A model generated the notes under the pieces. It saw nothing but the letters and a program-made list of their open reading frames with translations. It was not told where the DNA came from and searched no databases. The position numbers were made by a program, and so were the translations under genes. From Ophiostoma sp. CBS 140.51 (taxonomy: Eukaryota > Ascomycota > Sordariomycetes > Ophiostomatales > Ophiostomataceae): a DNA stretch of 64,000 nucleotides. Positions within the stretch are counted from its first letter, which is position 1. Every line of letters starts with the position of its first letter. The DNA lies in contig JANSLP010000059.1 in the NCBI GenBank assembly GCA_029298735.1, positions 79,854-143,853 on the forward strand, written 5' to 3'. Below are positions 53,876 to 64,000 of this stretch, one piece after another.

Positions 53876-54348
53876 ACAAGTGGTGGCGGGTGGTGTTGAA
53901 ATACCAAGTGATAAAGTCAACGATAGCAACAATAGACTAGCTTTTTGTAATCGTCTCTTTGTAGTTGCCCTTGGATTACTCAAGAAAAGAAAAAAGAAAA
54001 AAAAAGCCGCGGCGTGGTGGCCTACCCCATGAAGAAGGCGCGATCACGAGAAGGGCCTATGTTGTTGTCATGGCTGAAAACGGCAGCAACGACCAATGGC
54101 ATATACGCCCGCGGCAGGAGCGACCAAGATGTCCTGCCAGTCTGATGATTTCTCTACAGAGTAAAATCTCGACTGCGAATCTCTTTTGTTGACTTGTGAT
54201 TTTGTCAACAAACTTTTTCAAACACCCACTCACTACCAGAACCATACCAATCAATCGAATATCCCATGGCACTCATCGCATCGCACAATCTCACATTACT
54301 TCAACCCTCTTCCTTCGATAAAGCTTCAGATTTATTTGGGCTCCAATA
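53876..54348. other. Intergenic region
   Basis: Short spacer with an A-rich stretch (53980-54005) after the MFS stop and AT-rich sequence before the HNH-like gene. No gene is seen. Confidence 0.6.
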
Positions 54349-55629
54349 ATGGATAATGCAACAGCGTCTACAATACAGGAGCATGCCGACATCCTCCTCA
54401 GCATCACTTCGACACTCGAAGCCTTCGGCCGCCATGATCTCATAGACTATATCCCTGAGATATCAAAGGATGGAGAGAAATATTGGGAGTTCTTGAATGG
54501 TCTCCGAAACTCCCCGTGCCCGCCCTTACAAAAGCAGCAAATGCTGTACGACATGATGCTTAAAGACAACTTGAAGGCGCCTTACCTTTCGGATGCGTAT
54601 ATTCGGTGGCGATGCTTTGAAAAAATCGTGAATGCATACGGGAAAGATCAAGGCTGCCCATCCGCTGCCGTCCTTGCCATGGTTTTCGTCGCGCCGCACT
54701 GGAAATACCAAAAGTCACTCACAAATTTGCTAGACAACCTCAATGGTCATAACGTCCGACTTTGCTTCGAGACATCCGCAAAGGGTTTACTTCAGAGTGA
54801 GTCCATCTAACCGCACCATGGTATCATCACAAGTCAATCTAACTAACCTTTTTATTTTTATTTTTCAAAATTAGTCCTGAGAGCAGCAAGTCTCTCGGTA
54901 ATCCATTCACCAACCGTCGTGGACCGCCCGGCCCTTCTTCGTGGCAATGTCCGGCCTGGAGGATTAAGCTAGGACGAGCTCCAGGAGGCTGCCAGAGGAC
55001 GTGAGAATGGGGTGTGCTGCATTACTGGGGAACCCAGTCCCATCGTAACCAATATTTTGAGCTTTCAGGCCAGTGGCAGCACGTCACCAATGCCTCTCAC
55101 AGATCTGGTTCGCCTGCAAACCCTTTTGCAACACATGCTCAGCATCTTATGGCCCGATCAAAACATGGCCTGGAGACAACTGTTAAAGGCCATGGAAGGT
55201 TACCCGGGCCATTGCACTCTTACCGAAGCATCACTTGAGACTGTGCTGTGCATGTCTGAGAGAATGGCCTGCTTATGGCAGGGTGGAAGATTTAGTCTCG
55301 AGCCAGTGTATTTGCCATTGGCCCCAAACACAGAAATAACCTTGAGGGTCCACTGGCTAAAGAAAAGGTTGTGGCAAGGACCGCTGCGCAGTGCACCTCT
55401 TCCAGATTATCTACAGACATTTGAAGGAGCTACTCATGTCCTCTGTGGCTCTATCACGAGGTGGGGTTATGCACCTCCAGACCTGGCAGATACGGCCTAC
55501 GATGGCAAAGCCATACGGATTTCTGTTGATGATCCAGCCAAACTGCCCAGTCTGAAACTCTTGGAGCTGCGCTGGACGTTATCGCGGCTGCTGGCCATGC
55601 TTGGCTACGCCGGCTACACTCCGAGTTAG
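54349..55629 (+). pseudogene. Degenerate HNH-nuclease-like gene with in-frame stop
   Basis: Exon 1 (54349-54796) and exon 2 (54875-55629) join across a 78-nt intron (GTGAGT...TTAG, CTAAC branch). The joined frame is open for about 400 codons except for one TAG at 54970-54972. The second part resembles fungal HNH (HNH_2-type) proteins: a helical lead DELQEAARGRENG, then CCITGEPSPIVTNILSF where active members usually have C-x-V-T-G...H-I-x-P-F, and later LCMSERMACLWQGGRFSLEP in the place of the usual Asn/His-bearing segment. The expected metal-binding histidines are missing. A stop plus lost residues point to a decaying gene. An alternative is a second intron 54895-54972 (GTAATC...CTAG) that would remove the stop in frame. 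Members of this family are common, variable and often lineage-specific in fungi. Confidence 0.6.
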
Positions 55630-58600
55630 TTAAGCTAAGTCGAGCACGCCAATTACCTTGGAAGAATTGAAAGCCAGCTGTCTGTTATGTGAGGCGCGGC
55701 TCCTCTTATGTCAGGTTTATTTCTTTATGTCTATTTTCGTGCGGCTTGTCAACATGAATACATCATCATATGATCCGGGCACTCCATACTTGCATCATTT
55801 TGTGGGCTATCAGAGGGCACGGAGGGCGCCTTCGAGAGAATATGAAAATAAAAACAAAAGCATCCCAACCCGAACTGTGTCCAAGATTCGAGCAATTTTA
55901 AACAGATCAAAAACAAAGACCTGCGCTCAAAGTACAGAGGAATAAATCGTCAACAAAAGCAAAAGGGTATGACATTCACAGATGTTGTTGAATACGAAAC
56001 CCAGCGACATGGCACTGCCAAGCCCTCCGTCCCTCGATCATCCTTCAGGGTCTCTTGGCCCTTTTGGGGCTTCAAAGGCCCAGGCCCTGCCAGACAGTTT
56101 TTGGCCAGCGCCCAGCTTTTTGGGCGATTTAAGTTCTCACGGCGAGCCATGGCACAGGCCGTTGGTTGCTCCACAGAAGCTCACATGATTGGCCCGCGCG
56201 CCTACGTCAGAAAACAGAAGGATGCTGAAGTCCTCTAAACACAGAACTCCGTAAAGTTAAGAATGGCCACCGCTCTGGACCACAGTCGAGTCGCACAGAT
56301 CCCGTCGAGGGATCCAGGGTTGCAGTGAAGGACAGTTGGGTTCGGAGAGATCGAGGTAAAAGGAATAAGATATGCTTATTTTGTCTTTTGCATCTTGCAA
56401 ATGTCGCGTGGTAAACTCCATCCTGCGCATTGTCGATATACTGAATACTCCACACAGACGAGTAAGTACATCGCCTCTTTGTCCCGACAATTCAAGAGGC
56501 ATTCAATTTGATTCTACATGTGACGGAAAGTTAAATTCTCTCCTCCTGTCCTTCTTCCTGTGCGGAATTTTTTTTTTCTTTGCTGCAGAGTTGGGAAATG
56601 AAATGGCGACCGCCCAGGTCCACTTTTGTTAGATTGACAGTCCAAACTCATTTGCGGTCAGTCTGTCAGTCTGTGAGTCTGTTCTGTGCCTTTTGTGCCC
56701 TTCAATACCCCCTGTGTTCGTCCCTGTTCGTCACTGCAAGTCCCTGTCAGTCATCAAATTTTCAGTGGTCTACTGTCCACCCCCGGTTGCTTCTTTTTCG
56801 CGCCTTCTGCTTCTAGCGAGTGGCGACGGTGTGTGCTGCGCCTCGATTGCAACTCCTGTTTTCTTGCACTCTCTCGAGCCTCTTGTCAATCAAGTCTCGC
56901 GGCTCTCGCTCTCTTTGGCTTCTCTTCTATGGCCCCCCTTTTTTCTGTTCATTCCCCTTTTTACCCGCCGCTCGTCCCACTTCTTGTCATACCAGACGCT
57001 GGACCTAACTCCAAGTTCGTGCTAGTGAATTTGGATAATGGGTCACCCATTTAATCTTGAAATGCTTTGCCGTGAACAAGCATCGCGACAAAATATAAGT
57101 CTAAAATTTTATTGCGACGAAGTGAGCATTGTCGACGCGTAACTTTTATCTTCAGCTCACTGCACATGGCGGTGACTGCTCGATTCGGTGTGTTCTTTCG
57201 GTAGTGGAAAGTGGAAAGTGCCACCCAGGTTTGATACAGGCTAGCTGTTGACCAGGCTGCCCACAAAAAATCAACGCTCGCCACACAAGGATGCAAAGAT
57301 GTCATGACCGATTTGATCAACCTGGGAAGGAGGGATCAATGTATTGTGTGGGGGTGGTCCTGTCTGTCTGTACATTCGACGTCCGACATACTGTGTATGC
57401 AGTTGCTGCAAAAACGTCGCCGGGTGCGGAAACAACGCGCAAGAAGAAAACAGAAAGAGCAGAAGCAACAACAGAACTCATGGCAGGAGCGAACAAGGAA
57501 CAAGTTACAAACAGGGAACAACCGCCAGAGCCTTCCCTGCCGATCTTGTCGCAGCCTTGGAGCTTGAGCAGCCGTAGCTCCTTCCCGCGGAGCGCAGGAA
57601 AAATAGAGACACAAAATGCGAACCAGATCCGAAACAAAAACAATGGGTAGGCGATCGTCTATCGCGTAGCCTGCGTGCGCGACGTCACAGTACTGAGTAG
57701 ATAGCCTCGGCAGCCCTTTCGTGTTGTTCGTATATCGACATGCCATGTCGTCTCTTGAACCTTCTCTTCCTTCTCTCGTAACCAGCCAGTGCGCACCGCA
57801 TTCCTTGCATGCCCGCCCACGCCGCACGAACGGGCATTCGGGAAGGATCCATCTGAATGAGGAAAGACAGGCTAGGTCACAGCTGCCACGGTCAAAAAAA
57901 AAAACTGGGCAGGAAGGAGCGGGACGGGCAAGGTAGCGAAACAAACGGCGGAAGACAAAACCGGAAGGAAAGAAGGAAACGAAGAGGAAACCACGAGGCA
58001 TGTATTAATATCGAATATGCCCGCGCGACAGGTGCTGTTGGCACTCGGGGAAACTTTGGGCACTCTGGCTCAATGTAATCAATGTACAATAAATTAATAC
58101 ACAAACACCCTGCAAAAACAAGGAATGTCTCTGCATGGGACGAGCGGACGAGCGGTGTTACGTGACTGGCTATTTCCATCATTTCCCACCACTTTCTTCC
58201 ATCTGGTCTGCCTGTCCGCTCTCTGCATGTCTATCCAATCCAATCGGCCAAAATCGAATCTCGCTTGCAATGAGATAGCACCATGGCTCGTGGATGTGAG
58301 TTGCGACAATGCTCTCAGTGCTTCAACCTTCAAAGTGAAAGGCGCACGCACAAAATGGGTCGCCTGCAGTTGGCTCCTGGCCCTTTCTCACAGTGGAGGC
58401 AGTCCAGACCATTCTTGCGCGCCAAAGCAACCCACCTCCTGGCTCCTGCCTCGTGCCGAAGCTGGCCCTTTCCCTTTTCATCACCACTCTAACCATTTCA
58501 TGCTCTTCAATATTGGCTTCATACGACGCTGAAAGCCCCTCCTCTGTATCTTAGTACGGAGAACGGAGTATTCCCCCTCTTCTTCACACACTCTCCCCGT

Positions 58601-60340
58601 CAATCAATTGCCCCCCCATGTCCCTCCTGATTTTGTCTGCCGGGCCTGTGCTGTAGACAGTGGGTGTGCTGTGGGCCTTTGGCCGCAGATTGGGAAATGT
58701 GCCATTTGTAAATAATTTTACAAGTCAAATACAAGCACAAGCACATGGTCGCTATGGTAGGTGCGTTGCACCTTCCCGGCATCATTCCTTTACCCCCATG
58801 CTTTGCACAAACAAGGAAAGGGATACAGAATAACAAAAGAAGGCGCGACCGGCGAGTGCAACGCAACTAAAATACTCCGTCGCAAGTTCAAAGCAAGGAA
58901 AGAGCGATCATGTTGCAAAAGTGCAAAAAAGACCGCGTTGAAAAATCAAGATTACGGCTTGCACTTGCCTGCCATGCTGTTGTCGCACTAAATTAACACC
59001 AGAAAAAAAAGAAAGAGAAGAAAACATGTCCCAATGAGGCCACTAAAATAAAAATGGGGATGGCGTCTAGCCTCTAGCCTCTCCGTCCCCTTTCACTCGT
59101 CCACGCCTTCAGTCCTGAGTCCCCACCCACGCCGCGCGCCGTGACAGTCGTTTTGCTTTCTTCTCATCCTCGAGCCATCTTTCACCATCGCTCGCCACGC
59201 CATTGCCTCTGTACTTTTGCACTTTTCTTCTTTTTATATGGACTTTTCCTTTCTCGGTTGCGCTTTCCCTCACTATTTGCCCTTCTCTTCCCCCCTTCCA
59301 TTGGCTCCTTCCGTTCTGTGTGGGTTTGGCCCGGTCTGCATCGTTGCTTCCGCCTCCTGTCACTTGCTTTTTCGTTATCGATTGTGTCTTTTCAGTCGGC
59401 TGTTCATTCTTTCCCTCTTTTCTCCCTCCTACGTTCTTATCCTCGATCGCTCTTTTCTTTTGAACATCCTACACTTTCGTTAATTCTCTCCTCTCCTTCT
59501 CTCTTTCTCTCTTTCTCTCTTCCCAACTTCTCCCTCTTTGTTTTGTCTTTGTTGACATCAAACTTGCACAAACGCGCACGCAACGCCTACGCACTTTACA
59601 CGCACACCCACGCTCCACGCCCTCTCTAGCCCCTGTCTATCGCTCGCGCAGAAAAGAAACGGCCCCTCATCTCTCCTGTCTCACCAAAAACGCAGCGCAA
59701 GATCCACTACCAGGGACCGATCACCTTTAACTGGGGAAAAGGAATAACAGAAAAAGAGGAAAGAGGAAAAAGAAAAAAGGGCATTCCGAAAAAGGCCAGA
59801 CTCCCGGCCGTTCGCAGGAAAGAACGACCCTTGCGTCTTCTAGAGACCCCTTCTTCACTTGGTCTCGCAACTGCCCATGCTGCGATAACCTCGACCTCTT
59901 TCTTTCCTTTTTCATTCTCCAACACCCGCAACACACTCGTTTACTCCTCCTTCGCGGTATCCTTCATCCTTTTACACAGCAGCTACAGCCTGCCGTCATT
60001 GTTCTTTCCTTCCCTTCCTTTTTTCTTCTCACTTTCTTCGTACTTCTTACCTTCCTAATATTGCATCATCGTGTGTTGTTGTTGTTTTTGTTTCCATTCG
60101 CTCTCTTTTTCAACCCTCACTTTTGGCTTCCGGTCTTTTGCACGCCCCCTTTCATCTTGGCTTCTTTTTGGCTGTCGGCTCCGAATTCTGCTTCACGACA
60201 TATTTCTGGGACCTCCTTGCATCCCCAGCCTTTACTCTCGTCTCTCTCTATCTCTTGTTTACGTCCTTCGCTCTAATGTTCACGCTATCACAATAATACC
60301 CTGCCCACGACTTGGACGACCTTTTTCTCCCGAATTCACC
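55630..60340. other. 4.7-kb intergenic region ending in a CT-rich leader
   Basis: No supported gene. Pyrimidine-rich tracts dominate 56640-57000 and, very strongly, 59160-60300, where several frames stay open merely because of composition. The second tract is the probable promoter and leader of the DUF3405 gene. Confidence 0.5.
59480..59530 (+). repeat. CT/CTTT microsatellite
   Basis: Near-pure pyrimidine run of CTCT and CTTTCTCT units within the leader region of the DUF3405 gene. Confidence 0.7.
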
Positions 60341-63173
60341 ATGATGGAACGGGCCGCAACATTCGACACTGGCACTGCCAGCAGTTCGGCCAGCCTCAGC
60401 TCTTCGGCATCCAGCACCTCGCCAAGCCGACGCAACAGCTTCTCCATTCTCGAAAAGCCTGCCGACGGCTCTTCTGGCCTGTCTGGCCTCTCCAACTTCG
60501 CCAGCATCAACGGCTTCTCGTCATCACGCGTTTCTCTGCTGCCCATGCCGGTCCTGAGCAGAGCATCGTCCGCCCTCGATGTCGCCAAGTCTTCATTAAA
60601 ATGGCTGCCAAAGGGCCGCATCGAGCTTCCATCCTATGCTCCTCTTTCCAGCTTCCCTTCGCCTCTCCGCTCGCCGACGACATCGCCTAGACTGCGCTCG
60701 ATCTTCGGCCACTGCCTCTACCGTCGTGTCTTTTTGTGGATTGGCGGTCTTCTGTGCGCCCTGCTGGTTATCCTGCTGGCAAATAACCATTCTCGCCATG
60801 GTCTGCATTTCCACAAGGATCAGCCTCCACCGGAAAAAAAGGGCCCCAGTCCCGAACAGATCTGGGTCAACTACACTCGGTATGTTATTTGTGTTTTCAT
60901 GACACTTGTAGTCTTTTGATATATATACTTTTTCGAAAGTATCCCAACTAACAAACCTTAGCCTCGATGGCTACTACAACGGTATCCGGGCGATTGTGCC
61001 GTTAAAACAGTACCATGCCGAGTACCCTACGGCGGATGACACTCAAGCTGGTAGACTTCAGGAATTTGCCGAGGCGGTGAATGCTTCCCTTGAAGAAGCT
61101 GCTGCCGCCGTGCCCCAGGTCGAAAACATTGGCAAGAGAGCCAACGCCAAGGCGACGACCACGAGCGCAACTACCACGTCCGCAACCAAGGCCGCGGTCC
61201 CGAAGCCCACGGTTTTCAACGCCCATCCTGACTACAACTCGACCGAGTACCGCGCCCAGTACTACCCCGTTCAGCGCTGCTACCTCGATGCCGCCAATAA
61301 GATCCCTGTCCCCGACCTTTGGGCCTACCCGGGTGTGCCCCAGGGCCAGCCCGAGCCTCTCCTTGGTTCGCACAGTCTGCTGGGTCTCCGCGAGGACATC
61401 TGCTTCGATCGATTCGGTCGCTATGGTCCTTACGGCCTGGGCTACAGCAAGGAAGAGGGCGGCACTGGCCTTGGCCTGGATACCGAAAACGAGGGTGCTG
61501 ACCAGATCTGGTCGGCGTCGACCTCCGGTAAGATTGACTACAGCACTGTTGACTGGGCCTCCGCGCAGCGCCGCTGCTTCGCTGCGAACGAAGATCGTTT
61601 CGTGCCGGCAGGCAGCGAAGGTGCTCGCTCGACTGAGTACTCGCCCTCTGGCGATCTGATGGACATGACCAACAACGACGCCGAGGAAAGAGACGCCTCG
61701 TCCAATTCGACATCGAATGCCACTTCCGGACTGAAGAAGATTGAGCGTACGGCCGTGGTTATGCGCTGCTATGCTGGCTTTAAGTGGTCTCTTCACTCGT
61801 TATTGAACATGCGTGCTCTGGTGTCCGAGTTGTCCCTGCGCTCTGGCGGCGAGTACGATGTGCACATTCTCCTACACGCTCGTGACGAGAACATCCCGGT
61901 TTGGGCTGATGCCGATGTGGCCAAGGAGTTTATTGCCAATAACATCCCGCGCGAGTTTCGCGGTCTTGTCTCGCTCTGGTCTGAGGGCCAGATGCGCCTT
62001 CTGTACCCCGGCATGCGTGGCCAGCCGGCCTTCTCCAACCCTGCCAACGCCGATATCCACGGCGTCTACCGCTCTGCGCACCTGCCCCTGCAGCACTTCG
62101 CCCAGCAACACCCCGAATACGCCCACTACTGGAACTGGGAGATGGACATGCGCTTCCTTGGCAGCTACTACGAGTTCTTCGACCGTCTCGGCTCTTGGGC
62201 CGACAAGCAGCCCCGTCGCCGCCTTTGGGAGCGCTCCGCCAAGTACTACATCCCTGCTCTGCACGGCTCGTGGGAGAACTTCACCGCCCGTGTTGATGCT
62301 GAGGCACACGAGGCTGGTCGCCCTTCGATCCTGGGCGAACTTTACTTTGCAGGCCGTACGCAGACCCGTGACGAGGAGCGTGGTATCTCTCCTCTCCCTG
62401 CTGGCTGCGAGGGCGCCGTCCTCAGCACCTACAACCGGACGGCACCGTCGAACAACAGAACTGCTTCGCTTCCTGGCCGCCACTTCTTTCCCGACCGCAA
62501 CAACAACTACACCCACATTCCCGAGTCGTGTGGTGTTGGCGAGGCTGCCGACTTGATCACACTGAACCCGATGTTTGATGCCGAGGACTCTGGCTGGATG
62601 TTCTCTAACGATGTCACCGGCTACGATCTTGCCTTTGCCATCCCGCCCCGCCGCACTGCCATTATTACCGCGTCTCGCCTCTCCCGCCGCCTTCTTTTCG
62701 CCATGCACGAGGAGACCTGGCGCCTGCACCACGGCATGTTCGCTGAGATGTTCCCGCCAAGTGTCGCCCTGCACCGTGGTTTCAAGGCTGTCTACGCACC
62801 TCACCCCGTCTACGCTGATCGCCAATGGCCACTAGCTGCTGCAGAGAAGGCCTTCAACGCCGGTCCTGACCACTCCTCTGGCGCCAGCCCCGCGTCGCCT
62901 TTCCACCCTTCCAACGAGCATTACCACCGCGGTATCACCTGGTACTACAACTCGAACTTCGCCGGCCGCTTGTGGCGTCGCTGGCTCGGCTACCTGCAGC
63001 CCATTGACGATCCCGCTGCCCCCAAACCCAAGCCTGTTAATGGTACCGATGAGAGCTTTGTCGGCCTTGGTGGCGGTGCCGGCGACGAGATCATGAACAC
63101 CGGCCGCATGTGCATGCGCAGTGTGCTTGTGCACCCGATCAAGTTTGAGAGCCTAGCTGAGATCTTCTCATAA
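60341..63173 (+). CDS. DUF3405 type II membrane protein (916 aa)
   Basis: Exons 60341-60879 and 60962-63173 with an 82-nt intron (GTATGT...CTTAG, CTAAC branch) joining NYT-R-LDGYYNGIRAIV; 917 codons including stop. The Ser-rich cytosolic head (1-120) is followed by one membrane span (about 129-148, VFLWIGGLLCALLVILLANN) preceded by Arg residues, a type II signal anchor. The luminal DUF3405 region (about 439-880) shows AVVMRCYAGFKWSLHSLLNM, SGGEYDVHILLHARD, IHGVYRSAHLPLQHFAQQHP, YWNWEMDMRFLGSYYEFFDR and LHGSWENF. Several Asn-X-Ser/Thr sites are present (for example NATS, NRT and NGT). Topology and the Trp/Asp-rich core suggest a Golgi or ER enzyme acting on glycans, but no activity is established. 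Residues 170-435 are a poorly conserved stalk. ATG 60341 is followed by a second ATG codon. Confidence 0.88.
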
Positions 63174-64000
63174 AGCTTCTCTTTCTTCTCTTATCTCTTT
63201 GCCTTCTTTCCACTCTTTCATCCACCTTCTCTCCTTCTTACAGCCTTTTTTGCGTTTCTCTCGAGTTTGCGTCATTTACACAACTAGCATGGGTGGTTTG
63301 TCATTCTTGATTGTCTTTTTTTGGTTGGCTCTTCATATTCTCTTTTGGTGCCGGTTTTTGGGGGCGAACAGGCGTTTTGACATGCTCATTTTTTTTGGTC
63401 TCGGGTTTCATTTATTTAACGCATAGATGGGTATTGGACAGGCAGGGACCGCAAGCTCGAGATATAATCAGTTGTGTTTTTTGACCTGTTACTTACATAT
63501 TAGGTTATCCCATGTATATTGGATTTATACTGCATACACCTTTTGATACCATTCCTGCTGTTCTATTTTGGGAAATTTCGTAACCACGTAAAAAATCAAG
63601 TTTGAAATGCAAGGCTGCACGGCCTTGCTGTTTGTTGTTGTTTCCAGCCTTGTTTTGTAAAACTGGGCCATCGGTTTCCACATGTGTTGCATTGTCGGAG
63701 TGAAACTGATTGTGAACACGTCACAAGGCTGCTACGTATGGAATTATTCTGAAGTCTTTTTTTTCTCACTGTTTACAAAGACGTACAATAGTAGACACCA
63801 AAAACCCAGTGAGAAATTTACCAAAGCTAAATGTGTCAAATAACAACCTTCGCTGTTTTTTACCTTCGCGGATTTTCACCTTCGCGGATTTTACCCTCGG
63901 AGATTTTGTCTTGGTCAACATCTGCAAAGGTCACCCTGGCCCCTGTGCGTCCCGTTGCCGGGGCAGTCGAAGCTGCAAAGGATGCTCTCAGTGGCAGTTG
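63174..64000. other. 3' flank of the DUF3405 gene to the window edge
   Basis: CT- and T-rich 3' flank, then AT-rich DNA. No gene is seen; a short tandem repeat near the end is listed separately. Confidence 0.6.
63846..63907 (+). repeat. 15-16-nt tandem repeat, four copies
   Basis: Four head-to-tail units of the type ACCTTCGCGGATTTT(C), the outer two diverged (ACCTTCGCTGTTTTTT and ACCCTCGGAGATTTT). It lies about 670 nt beyond the DUF3405 stop codon. Confidence 0.8.

Noticed and set aside
60071..60340. In-frame extension upstream of the DUF3405 start
   Set aside because: CT-rich leader translating to Cys/Phe/Ser runs; the first ATG with a protein-like continuation is 60341.

Overview
The window is nuclear DNA from a filamentous ascomycete, most likely a Sordariomycete. 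The reasons are short introns (about 50-75 nt) with GTRNGT donors and CTRAC-like branch points, CT-rich leaders, fungal-only families (DUF7514, DUF3405, Csn12-type PCI protein, eL20 with a 4-nt first exon), and many Ser/Gln/Asn-rich disordered proteins. The order cannot be fixed from sequence alone; an Ophiostomatales-like species is only a guess. Gene density is low: 14 intact or edge-truncated protein genes, one probable pseudogene and one tRNA in 64 kb, separated by spacers of up to 7 kb.

Layout. 1-1291 (-): MFS monocarboxylate-type transporter, running off the left edge. 2213-7177 (-): giant disordered protein of unknown function. 8909-8979 (+): tRNA-Gly(GCC). 12986-13633 (-): small basic/Ser-rich protein. 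14867-16079 (-): Rad1 subunit of the 9-1-1 checkpoint clamp. 16346-16722 (-): Ost5, a small oligosaccharyltransferase subunit, divergent from 17274-18827 (+), the Gcn5 histone acetyltransferase. 19764-21044 (-): conserved unknown. 26521-28844 (-): DUF7514 protein with an Arg-Asp tail. 30670-31482 (-): GNAT acetyltransferase. 32915-34158 (-): ribosomal protein eL20, divergent from 34969-36575 (+), a Csn12-like PCI protein. 38380-39234 (-): small fungal protein with a Gln/His/Ser-rich tail. 46305-47690 (+): disordered conserved protein. 48611-49864 (+): DUF4185-like protein with a TATA box. 52100-53875 (+): DHA1 MFS transporter. 54349-55629 (+): degenerate HNH-type nuclease gene with an in-frame TAG. 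60341-63173 (+): type II membrane DUF3405 protein.

Most loci are unrelated housekeeping genes (DNA-damage checkpoint, N-glycosylation, chromatin acetylation, translation, mRNA export) plus two transporters. I see no biosynthetic cluster, CRISPR array, intact transposon or virus-derived gene. Exon structures for rad1, ost5, gcn5, rpl20, csn12, the DUF7514, DUF3405 and small Q/H-rich genes were worked out by hand from splice signals and reading-frame closure; all give whole numbers of codons. I found no convincing new biological system. The best leads are the broken HNH-type gene, a 12-nt complementary pair placed symmetrically in the long eL20 intron, the Arg-Asp mixed-charge tail, and a strong TATA box with no assigned gene in the 7-kb gap.
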